64,000 nt of DNA from contig CAZYSS010000001.1 of NCBI GenBank assembly GCA_964649845.1, forward strand, positions 31,914-95,913, in the 5' to 3' direction. The stretch comes from RGIG3102 sp964649845. GTDB lineage: Bacteria > Bacillota > Clostridia > Oscillospirales > Ruminococcaceae. The translations under genes and the position numbers were made by a program. Of the stretch, positions 16,524-25,177 are shown in pieces (position 1 is the stretch's first letter; every line of letters starts with the position of its first letter). The notes beneath the pieces were generated by a model. It was not told where the DNA came from. It did no database searches and saw only the letters and a list, made by a program, of their open reading frames with translations.

Positions 16524-17261
16524 TTACATTGCCATGCCGCCGTCAACGCAGATAACCTGGCCTGTGATATAGCGGCTGGCATCTGATGCCAGAAACGCCA
16601 CCAGCTGTGCCACGTCCTGTGCTGTGCCCAGAGTGCCCAGAGGAATATGGGACAGGATTTTAGCTTTCACATCCCGGGACAGCACAGCAGTCATAGCTGT
16701 GTCTATATATCCCGGTGCAACTGCATTTACACGGATGCCGCGGCCTGCCAGCTCTTTGGCTGCTGTTTTGGTAAGTCCAACTACCCCTGCCTTGCTGGCA
16801 GAATAGTTTGCCTGACCCATATTGCCGGACAGTCCCACAACGCTGGACATATTGATGATTGCACCGCCGCGCTGTTTCATCATCTGGCGTGAAACCTGCT
16901 TGATACAGTTGAAAGTGCCTTTCAGATTAACATTTATCACTGCATCAAAATCCGCTTCGCTCATACGCAGCAACAGATTGTCCTTTGTGATGCCTGCATT
17001 GTTCACCAGCACATCTATGTGGCCGTAATCCTTTACAATCTGTGCCACCATAGTTTCCACAGCGGCAAAATCTGATACGTCCGCCTTGTAAATCCTGCTG
17101 TCTGACCCCAGGGCAATGCATTCGTTCTGCACTGCCACAGCGGCTTCGTCACTGCCCACATAATTTATAATCACATTGTAACCCTGTGCCGCCATAAGCA
17201 GGGCGGTTTCCCTGCCTATACCACTGGCTGCACCGGTAATCAATACTGTTTTCTTTTCCAT
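16524..17261 (-). CDS. fabG: 3-oxoacyl-ACP reductase FabG
   Basis: A 245-residue short-chain dehydrogenase reducing 3-ketoacyl-ACP with NADPH. The nucleotide motif TGAASGIGRE, the NNAGIT motif, catalytic Ser in NMSSVVG and the YSASK Tyr/Lys pair are present, with the VDGGMAM end typical of FabG. One nucleotide after fabD and 11 nt before fabF. Cytosolic. Confidence 0.96.
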   Translation of the reverse strand: MEKKTVLITGAASGIGRETALLMAAQGYNVIINYVGSDEAAVAVQNECIALGSDSRIYKADVSDFAAVETMVAQIVKDYGHIDVLVNNAGITKDNLLLRMSEADFDAVINVNLKGTFNCIKQVSRQMMKQRGGAIINMSSVVGLSGNMGQANYSASKAGVVGLTKTAAKELAGRGIRVNAVAPGYIDTAMTAVLSRDVKAKILSHIPLGTLGTAQDVAQLVAFLASDASRYITGQVICVDGGMAM

Positions 17262-17262
17262 A

Positions 17263-18180
17263 TTATTTCAAAGCCTCCAATGCCTTGTTGAGAGACGGTA
17301 TGTCCTCTACTGTGTAAACAGGAATATCCCTGTTGATTCTGCGGACAAAGCCTGCTAGGGAATTGCCCGGACCGATTTCAACAAAGGTGTCCACACCCTG
17401 TGAAATCATATATTCCACGCTCTGCATAAAGCGCACACTGCTTTTTATCTGCTGTACCAGCAGGTCTGCAACCGGCTGATTGCTTTCTGTGCCTGTAACA
17501 TTGTACACAACAGGCAGCCGGGGTTGTTTTATATCATAATTATCCAGCACTGCTTTCAGCTGCAGGGATGCATCTGTCAGCAGGGGTGAATGGAAAGCAC
17601 CGCTTACGTTCAGCGGTATTGCACGGCGCAGTCCTTTTCCTTTCAGCAATTCAATAGCAGCGTCCACCGCAGAATTTTCCCCGGTGATAACAATCTGCCC
17701 GGGGGCGTTGTAGTTTGCGATAGAGCATACGCCCACATCTGCCACAGCATTGCAGGCATCAAGTATGATTTTTTCATCCATAGCCATAACTGCCACCATT
17801 TTTGTGGTTCCTGCTGGCAGTGCCGCTGCCATAATTCTGCCGCGCTGTCTCACAATGGCGCAGGCGTCTGCCACTGACATTGCACCTGCAAAGGCAAGGG
17901 CAGAATATTCACCCAGGCTTAGCCCTGCTGTATATGCAGGCTGTACGCCATATGCCGCAAGTATTTCTGCTATAGCCATAGAGGTGGCCACGATACAGCT
18001 CTGTGCATAGGCGGTGTCGTTCAGTTTTTCAGCAGAGCCTTCAAAGCACAGCTGTTTTATATCGAAATCAAGGTTTAAATTATCATATATTTCTTTTGCG
18101 CTGTCATACCGGGCGTATAAATCTGCGCCCATACCCACTTTCTGTGAGCCCTGACCTGCAAACAAAAAACCAATTTTCAT
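17263..18180 (-). CDS. fabD: Malonyl-CoA:ACP transacylase
   Basis: A 305-residue enzyme transferring malonyl from CoA to ACP. The GQGSQ motif at the N-terminus, the nucleophile elbow GLSLGEYSAL and the GAFHSPLL His motif are present. Length and fold match bacterial FabD. The gene follows the FabX-like gene by 2 nt and precedes fabG by 1 nt. Confidence 0.96.
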   Translation of the reverse strand: MKIGFLFAGQGSQKVGMGADLYARYDSAKEIYDNLNLDFDIKQLCFEGSAEKLNDTAYAQSCIVATSMAIAEILAAYGVQPAYTAGLSLGEYSALAFAGAMSVADACAIVRQRGRIMAAALPAGTTKMVAVMAMDEKIILDACNAVADVGVCSIANYNAPGQIVITGENSAVDAAIELLKGKGLRRAIPLNVSGAFHSPLLTDASLQLKAVLDNYDIKQPRLPVVYNVTGTESNQPVADLLVQQIKSSVRFMQSVEYMISQGVDTFVEIGPGNSLAGFVRRINRDIPVYTVEDIPSLNKALEALK

Positions 18181-18182
18181 AG

Positions 18183-19268
18183 CTAACTCTCCTGTAATGC
18201 TTTATCGGCATCAGTAATCAGTTCATCCATAAGCTGTTTTACTGTGGTGATTTCTGTGATTCTCCATGCGTTGGAACCCACAAACACCAGACCTTTTTCA
18301 ATATTCCCTTTTGCCGCCTGTATCAGCGCCCGTGAAATACAGTAAGGTGTGTCCTGTGGTTTGCAGGGAGTAAGGCAGGCAAGGCAGTTCTGCACAGAAA
18401 TATTGCCGCGCCGTTTTACTGCTTTCATAAAGTCATTCATCACCGCTCTACCCGGAAAGCCTGTAGGACTTTGGACAATGGCAATATCCTCTTTTTTACA
18501 ATCCACAACAGCCTGCTTGAAACGAATGTCTGCATCACATTCTTCTGTGGCAATGAAACGGGTGCCTATCTGCACGCCGTCTGCGCCAAGGTTTATAAAA
18601 TGTGCAATATCCGCCCCTGTAAACACACCGCCGCCCACAAAAACAGGTATTTTTTTGCCGTATTTTTCGCGGCAGGGCTGCAGTTCTTTCTGCACCTGTG
18701 GCAGAATTTCCTCCAGAGTTTCACAGCTATCAGAAAGTAAATCTTCTTTTTTAAATCCCAGATGTCCCCCTGCCTGACTACCTTCCACCACAACAAAATC
18801 TGGTGCTGTTTTGTGACGCCTGTCCCATGCTGATGTGATAAGTCGGATTGCCTTGCCGCTGGAAACTATTGGAGCCAACAGTATGTCCGCCCCCTGTGCC
18901 AGCCGTGGCAGTGACAGAGGCAGACCTGCACCGGAAATAATGGCATCTGCCCCTGCATCAATGGCGGCCTGAACCATATTGTCATACTCTCTGCCGGCAA
19001 CCATAATATTCACCGCCACCATACCTTTGCCGTTGGCGGTCTGCTTCGCCTTTTTTACATGGTCAATAATCGCCTGACGATTGATAGCAGTGGATTCCTG
19101 CCAGAAGCCGGGATAATTATATCCTGGGTGGGCCGCACTGATAACTCCCATACCGCCCTGCGCCGCCACAGCACCTGCCAGACCGGACAGGGATATCCCC
19201 ACACCCATACCGCCCTGGACAATAGGAACATCCAGAGTGCGGTCAGCTATTTTAACACTTTTCAACAT
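18183..19268 (-). CDS. FabK/nitronate monooxygenase-family flavoprotein with four-Cys cluster (FabX-like candidate)
   Basis: A 361-residue FMN TIM-barrel protein, paralogous to the neighbouring FabK: PIVQGGMGVGIS at the N-terminus, VVEGSQAGGHLG around residue 161-172 and FVGGGVFTGADIAH with GADGVQIGTRF. Unlike FabK it is about 47 residues longer and carries Cys295, Cys298, Cys302 and Cys310 (pattern CX2CX3CX7C, NCLACLTPCKPQDTPYC). Known relatives with a cysteine-bound [4Fe-4S] cluster include Helicobacter FabX, which makes unsaturated acyl-ACP; Neisseria UfaA is another family member needed for unsaturated acids. Location inside the fab operon, overlapping fabK by 7 nt, supports such a role. 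Fe-S binding and function are inferred. Confidence 0.75.
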   Translation of the reverse strand: MLKSVKIADRTLDVPIVQGGMGVGISLSGLAGAVAAQGGMGVISAAHPGYNYPGFWQESTAINRQAIIDHVKKAKQTANGKGMVAVNIMVAGREYDNMVQAAIDAGADAIISGAGLPLSLPRLAQGADILLAPIVSSGKAIRLITSAWDRRHKTAPDFVVVEGSQAGGHLGFKKEDLLSDSCETLEEILPQVQKELQPCREKYGKKIPVFVGGGVFTGADIAHFINLGADGVQIGTRFIATEECDADIRFKQAVVDCKKEDIAIVQSPTGFPGRAVMNDFMKAVKRRGNISVQNCLACLTPCKPQDTPYCISRALIQAAKGNIEKGLVFVGSNAWRITEITTVKQLMDELITDADKALQES

Positions 19269-20206
19269 TGTATCTTCTCCAGTTTTTGTTGTACTGATAT
19301 GATTTCTGCCTTTGCGCCCTTTACCATATCATCGATAATGGCTGCAACGGTTTTTATTTCGTTGCACAGGCCTGCAATCTGGCCCATCATAACAGAGCCA
19401 TCCTGAATATCGCCGTCAGAAACAGCTCTGCGCAGGGCACCCAGGGTGAGTTTTTCCAGTTCCTGTCTGTCGGCGCCCTGTTTTTCCAGATGCAGATAAA
19501 GGCGACTCATACGGTTTTTATAAATGCGCACCGGTGTGCCGCCTGTGCGACCCGTAACGGTGGTGTCTGTGTCTTTTGCTTTAAGTACAGCCTGCTTGTA
19601 ATTTGTGTGGATTGGACATTCTTCGCTTACCAGCAGACAGGTGCCAATCTGCACCCCCTCTGCCCCCAGAGCCAGGGCAGCAGTCAGTCCGCGGCTGTCT
19701 GCAATGCCACCTGCAGCAATGACAGGAATGGACACAGCATCTGCCACCTGCGGCACCAGAGCCATGGTGGTCTGTTCTCCTATGTGTCCCCCTGCTTCAC
19801 AGCCTTCCACAATCAGCGCATCTGCCCCTGCGCGCTGCATACGCACAGCCAGCGCCACACTGGGCACCACAGGTATAACAACTGCACCGCTGGCTTTCAG
19901 GGCATTTATATACACACCCGGATTGCCTGCACCAGTGGTGACTACAGCCACCTTTTCCTGGCATAGCATTTCCATCATCTGCGGTGTGTTGGGGTTCAAA
20001 AGCATTACATTCACGCCAAAGGGTTTGTCTGTAAGGCTGCGGCAATCGGTAATTGCCTGTCTGGCCCGGTCCACAGTCATACCACCTGTGGCAATAATAC
20101 CCAGACCACCCCGGTTGGAAACCGCTGCGGCAAAAGGTGCGGTGGCTATATTTGCCATAGCACCCTGAATAACAGGGTATTTTATATTCAGCATTTCGTT
20201 TATCAT
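19262..20206 (-). CDS. fabK: Enoyl-ACP reductase II FabK
   Basis: A 314-residue FMN-dependent enoyl-ACP reductase performing the last step of each elongation cycle, used instead of FabI in streptococci and many Clostridia. Motifs: KYPVIQGAMANIATAPF at the start, VEGCEAGGHIGEQTT, PVIAAGGIAD and ALGAEGVQIGTCLL. Length matches FabK. It follows fabH by 16 nt and overlaps the FabX-like gene. FabK enzymes are naturally insensitive to triclosan. Confidence 0.94.
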   Translation of the reverse strand: MINEMLNIKYPVIQGAMANIATAPFAAAVSNRGGLGIIATGGMTVDRARQAITDCRSLTDKPFGVNVMLLNPNTPQMMEMLCQEKVAVVTTGAGNPGVYINALKASGAVVIPVVPSVALAVRMQRAGADALIVEGCEAGGHIGEQTTMALVPQVADAVSIPVIAAGGIADSRGLTAALALGAEGVQIGTCLLVSEECPIHTNYKQAVLKAKDTDTTVTGRTGGTPVRIYKNRMSRLYLHLEKQGADRQELEKLTLGALRRAVSDGDIQDGSVMMGQIAGLCNEIKTVAAIIDDMVKGAKAEIISVQQKLEKIQC

Positions 20207-20222
20207 ATATATCTCCTGTAAA

Positions 20223-21191
20223 TCACAGCTCTAAATATGCAGAGCCGTAGGTAAATCCACCGCCAAAGCCCACAAGGATAATTTTCATTCCCTGTTTCAG
20301 TAATCCCTGCTCATGTGCCTGGGCAAAAGCAATGGGGATACTGGCGGCTGATGTGTTGCCAAAGTCTGCCAGATTGGTAAAGAACCTGTCCAGCGGCAGC
20401 TTCATACGGCGTGCCACGTGGGAAATAATCCTCATATTGGCCTGATGGGGGATAATAAGGTCTATTTCATCAATTGTTCTGCCTGCCATGGTCAGTGCTT
20501 CAGCGATGGCCTGTTCCATGGCCCTGATGGCAAAGCGGAAAACTTCGTTGCCATCCATCTGCAGATAACCAAAGGTTTTTTCTGTGTTCTGCAATGCAGG
20601 GTGCATCGGCAGCGCTGCCGCCTGCAGGGTACCGCTGCTGTCCCCTATGCTCTGGGCATAGAAATGGAGCTGTTTTTCGCTGTCTGCCGCCTGCATTACA
20701 AACGCCCCTGCGCCGTCACCAAACAGGACACAGGTATTGCGGTCTGTCCAGTCAATCAGCTTTGACAGGGTTTCCGCCCCGATTACAAGAGCACATTTAT
20801 ATTGCCCAAGCATTGCCGCCGCTATATGTGCGGCATACAGAAAGCCGCTGCAGGCTGCATTTACGTCAAAGGCCATTACGTGATTGCCGTTGAGCCCCAG
20901 CATGTCCTGTACGAGACAGGCTGTGGACGGGGTGAAATTGTCTGCCGTCATAGTGGCCACAATAATCAGGTCTATTTCATTTTTGTCGATGCCTGAATTT
21001 TCTATGGCTTTTACTGCGGCGCGGTACGCCAGCTGTGAGGTATTTTCATCTGTGCTGACATATCGGCTGTGAATGCCTGTGCGTGTGACAATCCATTGGT
21101 TAGACGTGTCCACCACCTGCGCCAGGTCATCGTTTGTGATACGTTGCCCTGCAACGGCATAGCCGCTGCCGGAAATCAGTATATTGTTCAT
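20223..21191 (-). CDS. fabH: Beta-ketoacyl-ACP synthase III
   Basis: A 322-residue condensing enzyme that starts fatty-acid synthesis by joining an acyl-CoA primer to malonyl-ACP. Cys in DVNAACSGFLYAAH, His in IPHQANMRI and Asn in FGNTSAASIP form the triad. Length is typical. It overlaps the end of accDA by 4 nt, showing translational coupling from carboxylase to condensation. Confidence 0.96.
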   Translation of the reverse strand: MNNILISGSGYAVAGQRITNDDLAQVVDTSNQWIVTRTGIHSRYVSTDENTSQLAYRAAVKAIENSGIDKNEIDLIIVATMTADNFTPSTACLVQDMLGLNGNHVMAFDVNAACSGFLYAAHIAAAMLGQYKCALVIGAETLSKLIDWTDRNTCVLFGDGAGAFVMQAADSEKQLHFYAQSIGDSSGTLQAAALPMHPALQNTEKTFGYLQMDGNEVFRFAIRAMEQAIAEALTMAGRTIDEIDLIIPHQANMRIISHVARRMKLPLDRFFTNLADFGNTSAASIPIAFAQAHEQGLLKQGMKIILVGFGGGFTYGSAYLEL

Positions 21192-22912
21192 TCTGTTGTT
21201 CCTATTCTGCGGAATTTTGCATAGCGTTCGTCCAGCAGTGTTTTTTCTTTTTTCTTCATCAGCTGTACCAATTCACTGTAAATACAGCTGTCTATAGCCT
21301 GTGCCACAGCAGGTATGTTTTCCTGTGCGCCGCCGGCAGGTTCGCGGATGATATGGTCTATGATGCCTTTCTCTTTCAGATGATATGCTGTCAGTTCCAT
21401 AGCCTCTGCCGCTTCCTGCACACGGCTGCCATCTTTCCACAGTATGCTGGCAAAGCCTTCCGGTGAAAGTATGGAGTAAACCGCGTTTTCCAGCATTACA
21501 ATCCTGTCTGCCACCGACAGCGCCAGAGCACCGCCGCTGCCGCCCTCTGACAGCACCACGCAGATAACAGGTGTTTTCAGTCCGGAAAATATCTGCAGAC
21601 ACTGGGCGATAGCCTGTGCCTGGCCGCGTTCCTCTGCACCTTTGCCGGGATATGCCCCGGATGTATCCACAAAAGTGATTACCGGGCGGTGGAATTTTTC
21701 CGCCTGCTGTGCAAGGCGTATTGCCTTGCGGTAGCCTTCCGGGTGCATCATACCAAAGTTTTTATCAATATTTTCCTGCAGGTTTTTGCCTTTTGTCTGT
21801 GCCAGTACTGTGACAGGCATACCGTGGAAATCTGCAATACCTGCCAGCAGAGCGCCGTCATCCCCGTAATATCTGTCCCCGTGGAGAGGGATAAAGTTTT
21901 CAAACAGCAGTGGCAGATAGTCCTGTGATTTTGGTCTGTCCGGCGCACGGGCGGTCTGCACGCGCTGCCAGGCGGTGATACCACGGCTGTTTTTCATACG
22001 TGAGGTCTGGTAAAAATCCCTGCGACTTTTCCTGCTGTGCATACTGTGGCTGCCACTGTGCATCGCCAGCAGGCCGGCAATTGTGGTTTTTATATCTTTT
22101 CGCTGTGCTATAATGTCCACAAAACCCTTTTGTTGCAGAAACTGTGAAGTCTGGAAATGCTCCGGCAGTTGCTGGTTGATGGTTTTTTCTATAACTCGCT
22201 TGCCTGCAAAACCGATGGTGGCGTCAGGCTCTGCGATAATAATATCCCCCAGCATTGCAAAGCTGGCAGAAACTCCTCCTGTGGTGGGGTGGGTAAGCAG
22301 TGAAATGTACAGGCCGCCTTTTTCTGAAAAGCGTTTCAGGGCGGCGGTGGTTTTGCTCATCTGGAACAGCGATATGATACCCTCCTGCATACGGGCACCT
22401 CCGCTGGTGCAGGAGATTACAAGCGGCAGACCTTTTCTGGTTGCCAGTTCAATCAGTCGGGTGATTTTTTCACCCACCACACTGCCCATGCTGCCCATCA
22501 TAAAATAGCTGTCCATAACCGCTATGGCGCATTTTGTGCCGCCTATTGTGGCCGTGCCGCAGACCACAGCCTCATTCAGACCTGTTTCAGCCTTGTATTT
22601 TTCCAGCTTTTCTGTATAGCCTTCAAAGCTGTCAGAATCTGTGGTGGTCATATTGCGGTCTGTTTCCCTGAAAGAGTTTTCGTCCGTCAGCTGGCAGATT
22701 CTCTCTCTGGCGCTGATTCTGTAATGATTGCCGCAGTGCAGGCAGACATACAGGTTTTCTTTCAGTTGTGTGTATGTGCATATCTGTCCGCAGGAGGGGC
22801 AGGCGTTTGTCTTTTTGTCCTGTTTAGGACTATTATTGTCTTTATTTGCTTTTTTTCGCCGTTGCTGAAAGCTGGTCAGCCGCTGCTGTCTGTTTTTAAA
22901 CAAAATATTCAT
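21188..22912 (-). CDS. accDA: Fused acetyl-CoA carboxylase carboxyltransferase beta-alpha
   Basis: A 574-residue single polypeptide: AccD-like residues about 1-285, linker about 286-325, AccA-like residues about 326-574. The AccD half has the zinc ribbon Cys38, Cys41, Cys57, Cys60 and the SGGARMQEGI oxyanion region; the AccA half has LHGDRYYGDDG, VDTSGAYPGKGAEERGQ and SEGGSGGALALSVAD. The fusion carries out transfer of carboxyl from carboxybiotin to acetyl-CoA. In most bacteria these are separate genes; fusions occur in some Firmicutes and the two domains are one chain in eukaryotic ACC. Overlaps accC by 17 nt. No frameshift or stop lies in the linker. Confidence 0.93.
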   Translation of the reverse strand: MNILFKNRQQRLTSFQQRRKKANKDNNSPKQDKKTNACPSCGQICTYTQLKENLYVCLHCGNHYRISARERICQLTDENSFRETDRNMTTTDSDSFEGYTEKLEKYKAETGLNEAVVCGTATIGGTKCAIAVMDSYFMMGSMGSVVGEKITRLIELATRKGLPLVISCTSGGARMQEGIISLFQMSKTTAALKRFSEKGGLYISLLTHPTTGGVSASFAMLGDIIIAEPDATIGFAGKRVIEKTINQQLPEHFQTSQFLQQKGFVDIIAQRKDIKTTIAGLLAMHSGSHSMHSRKSRRDFYQTSRMKNSRGITAWQRVQTARAPDRPKSQDYLPLLFENFIPLHGDRYYGDDGALLAGIADFHGMPVTVLAQTKGKNLQENIDKNFGMMHPEGYRKAIRLAQQAEKFHRPVITFVDTSGAYPGKGAEERGQAQAIAQCLQIFSGLKTPVICVVLSEGGSGGALALSVADRIVMLENAVYSILSPEGFASILWKDGSRVQEAAEAMELTAYHLKEKGIIDHIIREPAGGAQENIPAVAQAIDSCIYSELVQLMKKKEKTLLDERYAKFRRIGTTE

Positions 22913-24263
22913 TGTCTTTCAGTTCCTGTATAAACCTCTGTGCAAAAGAGGTGTCATAGCTGCCCTCCACAAAGGTTTTGTTGTGCAGTGCCAGATAATG
23001 AAATTCTATATTGGTCTCCACTCCGCCTATAATCAATTCTTCCAGTGCACCGCGCATTTTACGTATGCATTCCAGACGGGATGGCCGGAATGTGATAAGT
23101 TTTAAAATCATTGAATCATAGTAGGGCGAAATGGTGTATTCGTTGTATACTGCGCTGTCTATGCGCACGCCTTTGCCCCCCGGCAGATGAAGAAAGCTGA
23201 TTATTCCCGGTGCTGGGGCAAAATCCCTGCGGATATTTTCTGCATTGATGCGGCATTCCATAGCATAGCCGGACAGTTGTACATCCTGCTGTTTTATGGT
23301 CAGCTTATGGCCTGCAGCAGCCTTTATCTGCTGCTTTACAATATCCACATTGCATACCATCTCTGTGACAGGGTGCTCCACCTGTATACGTGTGTTCATC
23401 TCCATAAAATAATGGTTGCCGTCCTTGTCCAGCAGGAATTCCACCGTGCCGGCAGAATCATAGCCCACATATCTGCAGGCTTTTACCGCATCTGCCACCA
23501 GTTTTTCACGGGTAGATGCATCCAGAACAAAGCAGGGGGCTTCCTCTATCATTTTCTGGTTTCGGCGTTGGAATGAACAGTCGCGTTCATAAAGGTGAAT
23601 GACATTGCCGTGCTTGTCTGCAATAATCTGCACCTCTATATGTTTGGGGTTCTGTATATACTTTTCCATATATACTTCATCGTTGCCAAAGGCTGCCAGA
23701 GCCTCTGCCTTTGCGGCGAGAAAAGCCGCCTCAAACTCTGATTCTTCCTTTACGATGCGTATGCCTCTGCCGCCGCCCCCTGCGCTGGCCTTTATCATAA
23801 CAGGCCAGGTGATTTCTGCAGCCTTTTCAAGACCTGTTTTCACATCCTGCACAGGCTGTTTGCTGCCAGGCACCACAGGCACACCTGCAGCCATCATAAG
23901 CTGGCGCGCTGTGGCTTTGTTGCCCATTTTTTCAATCACTTCAGGTGATGGACCGATAAAAATCAGACCTTTTTCCTGTACCATACGGGCAAAAGACGGA
24001 TTTTCGCTGAGGAAACCAAAGCCGGGGTGTATGGCATCACAGCCGGTATTGATAGCCGCCTGGATAAGATTGTTCATATTCAGATAGCTGTCTGCCGGGC
24101 GCGGACCTCCTATACACACAGAATCTGTGGCCAGCTGCAGATGCAGGGCATCCCTGTCTGCGGTGGAGTACACCGCCACAGTTTCTATCCCCATTTCCCT
24201 GCAGGTGCGGATAATGCGCACTGCGATTTCGCCGCGGTTTGCAATCAGGATTTTACGAATCAT
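22896..24263 (-). CDS. accC: Biotin carboxylase subunit
   Basis: A 455-residue ATP-grasp enzyme that carboxylates biotin on AccB using bicarbonate and ATP. The start MIRKILIANRGEIAVRI is canonical; the glycine-rich loop ASAGGGGRGIRIV, EKYIQNPKHIEVQI and NTRIQVEHPVTE motifs are present. The gene overlaps accB by 11 nt and accDA by 17 nt, indicating translational coupling of the whole carboxylase. Confidence 0.97.
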   Translation of the reverse strand: MIRKILIANRGEIAVRIIRTCREMGIETVAVYSTADRDALHLQLATDSVCIGGPRPADSYLNMNNLIQAAINTGCDAIHPGFGFLSENPSFARMVQEKGLIFIGPSPEVIEKMGNKATARQLMMAAGVPVVPGSKQPVQDVKTGLEKAAEITWPVMIKASAGGGGRGIRIVKEESEFEAAFLAAKAEALAAFGNDEVYMEKYIQNPKHIEVQIIADKHGNVIHLYERDCSFQRRNQKMIEEAPCFVLDASTREKLVADAVKACRYVGYDSAGTVEFLLDKDGNHYFMEMNTRIQVEHPVTEMVCNVDIVKQQIKAAAGHKLTIKQQDVQLSGYAMECRINAENIRRDFAPAPGIISFLHLPGGKGVRIDSAVYNEYTISPYYDSMILKLITFRPSRLECIRKMRGALEELIIGGVETNIEFHYLALHNKTFVEGSYDTSFAQRFIQELKDNEYFV

Positions 24264-24663
24264 TTTTGTCTCCTATAGCAATAAGGTCATCATCATACTG
24301 GACCATATCACCGTTTTTCACCTTGATGTCTGTAATCCAGCCGGATTTCGGGGCTTTGATTTCGTTCATCACTTTCATTGCCTCGATGATACACAGCGTG
24401 TCTCCCCGGTTTACATAGCTGCCTTTCTGTACAAAAGGCGGTTTGTCCGCCGCCGGTGCTGCATAGAATGTACCCACCAGCGGTGATTTAACATACTCTG
24501 CCTGTGGCCGCTGTGTTTCCGGCTGTGCCGCCACAGATGCTGTCTGTGAAGATGTATATTCTCTTTTCAGTTTCAGTTTAATATTTTCCGCTTCCAGTTC
24601 CATTGCGGACAGAGTGCTGTTTTCAAACACCGCCACAACGTCTTTCAAAAGCTGTATGTCCAT
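24253..24663 (-). CDS. accB: Biotin carboxyl carrier protein
   Basis: A 136-residue protein with an N-terminal helical region, a Gln/Pro/Ala-rich linker (about 38-55) and a C-terminal biotinyl domain. The biotinylation site is Lys97 in IIEAMKVMNE. The SPLVGTFYAAP segment before the domain is typical. It is the substrate of the BirA ligase encoded at 14016. Separated from acpP by a 57-nt gap with a hairpin. Confidence 0.95.
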   Translation of the reverse strand: MDIQLLKDVVAVFENSTLSAMELEAENIKLKLKREYTSSQTASVAAQPETQRPQAEYVKSPLVGTFYAAPAADKPPFVQKGSYVNRGDTLCIIEAMKVMNEIKAPKSGWITDIKVKNGDMVQYDDDLIAIGDKNDS

Positions 24664-24683
24664 AATTTTGCTCCTATAGGAAA

Positions 24684-24706
24684 ATGAGCCAGCAAATCTG
24701 GCTCAT
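24684..24706 (-). promoter_or_regulatory. Hairpin between acpP and accB
   Basis: ATGAGCCAG (24684-24692) / CTGGCTCAT (24698-24706), 5-nt loop. On the minus strand it is followed by only TTTTCC, so it may be a partial terminator or an RNA-processing stem that raises acpP mRNA over the rest of the operon. Confidence 0.6.
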
Positions 24707-24720
24707 CTCCGGGAAAGTGT

Positions 24721-24945
24721 TTATTTTTTTGCGTTGATGAGGTCTATAATATCCTGAACAGTTACCAGTGCGGCAAGTTCTTCGTCTTCGATGCGGATGT
24801 CGAATTCTGTTTCCAGTTCCAGAGAAAGCTCTACTGCGGAAAGAGAGTCGATATCAAGATCTTCTTTCAGTCTTGCCTGTGGTGTGATTTTTTCTTCATC
24901 CACGATAATTGCGTCTACCAGTACCTTTTTTACCTGTTCTAACAT
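24721..24945 (-). CDS. acpP: Acyl carrier protein
   Basis: A 74-residue acidic four-helix protein carrying the growing acyl chain on phosphopantetheine. The attachment residue is Ser34 in DIDSLSAVEL. It is the first gene of the operon behind the promoter and three dyads, preceded by AAGGAG. Unlike the rest of the operon it is separated from accB by a hairpin, consistent with its need for higher expression. Confidence 0.96.
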   Translation of the reverse strand: MLEQVKKVLVDAIIVDEEKITPQARLKEDLDIDSLSAVELSLELETEFDIRIEDEELAALVTVQDIIDLINAKK

Positions 24946-24965
24946 AGTATTTCTCCTTTAAAATT

Positions 24966-25060
24966 ACTTTGATATTCAAAGTATTAATCCAAAATTTTAA
25001 TTACTTCGATATTCGAAGTAATCTGAAGCCTATTATAATTATTTCGACTATCGAAGTAAA
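24966..25060 (-). promoter_or_regulatory. Fatty-acid operon promoter with three FabT-like operators
   Basis: Minus-strand TTTACT (25060-25055), 17-nt spacer, TATAAT (25037-25032). Three 17-nt dyads: ATTTCGACTATCGAAGT (25041-25057) fills the spacer and touches -35; ACTTCGATATTCGAAGT (25003-25019) and ACTTTGATATTCAAAGT (24966-24982) lie in the leader. Centres are 37-38 bp apart. The core TTTGATATTCAAA resembles known FabT sites, and the MarR gene just upstream is the obvious binder. Confidence 0.85.
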
Positions 25061-25138
25061 TACCTTTTTGCCATATTTAACATTTTTTTCACATTTTTCC
25101 ACAATCTGTGAAATTAATTTATAAAAACAGGCAACAAA

Positions 25139-25172
25139 AAAGGCATCTGCAGTAATTATTGCAGATGCCTTT
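25139..25172 (-). terminator. Terminator of the MarR/FabT-like gene
   Basis: Perfect 13-bp stem AAAGGCATCTGCA / TGCAGATGCCTTT followed on the minus strand by TTTTTTG; it separates the regulator transcript from the acpP promoter. Confidence 0.9.
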
Positions 25173-25177
25173 GGCTT

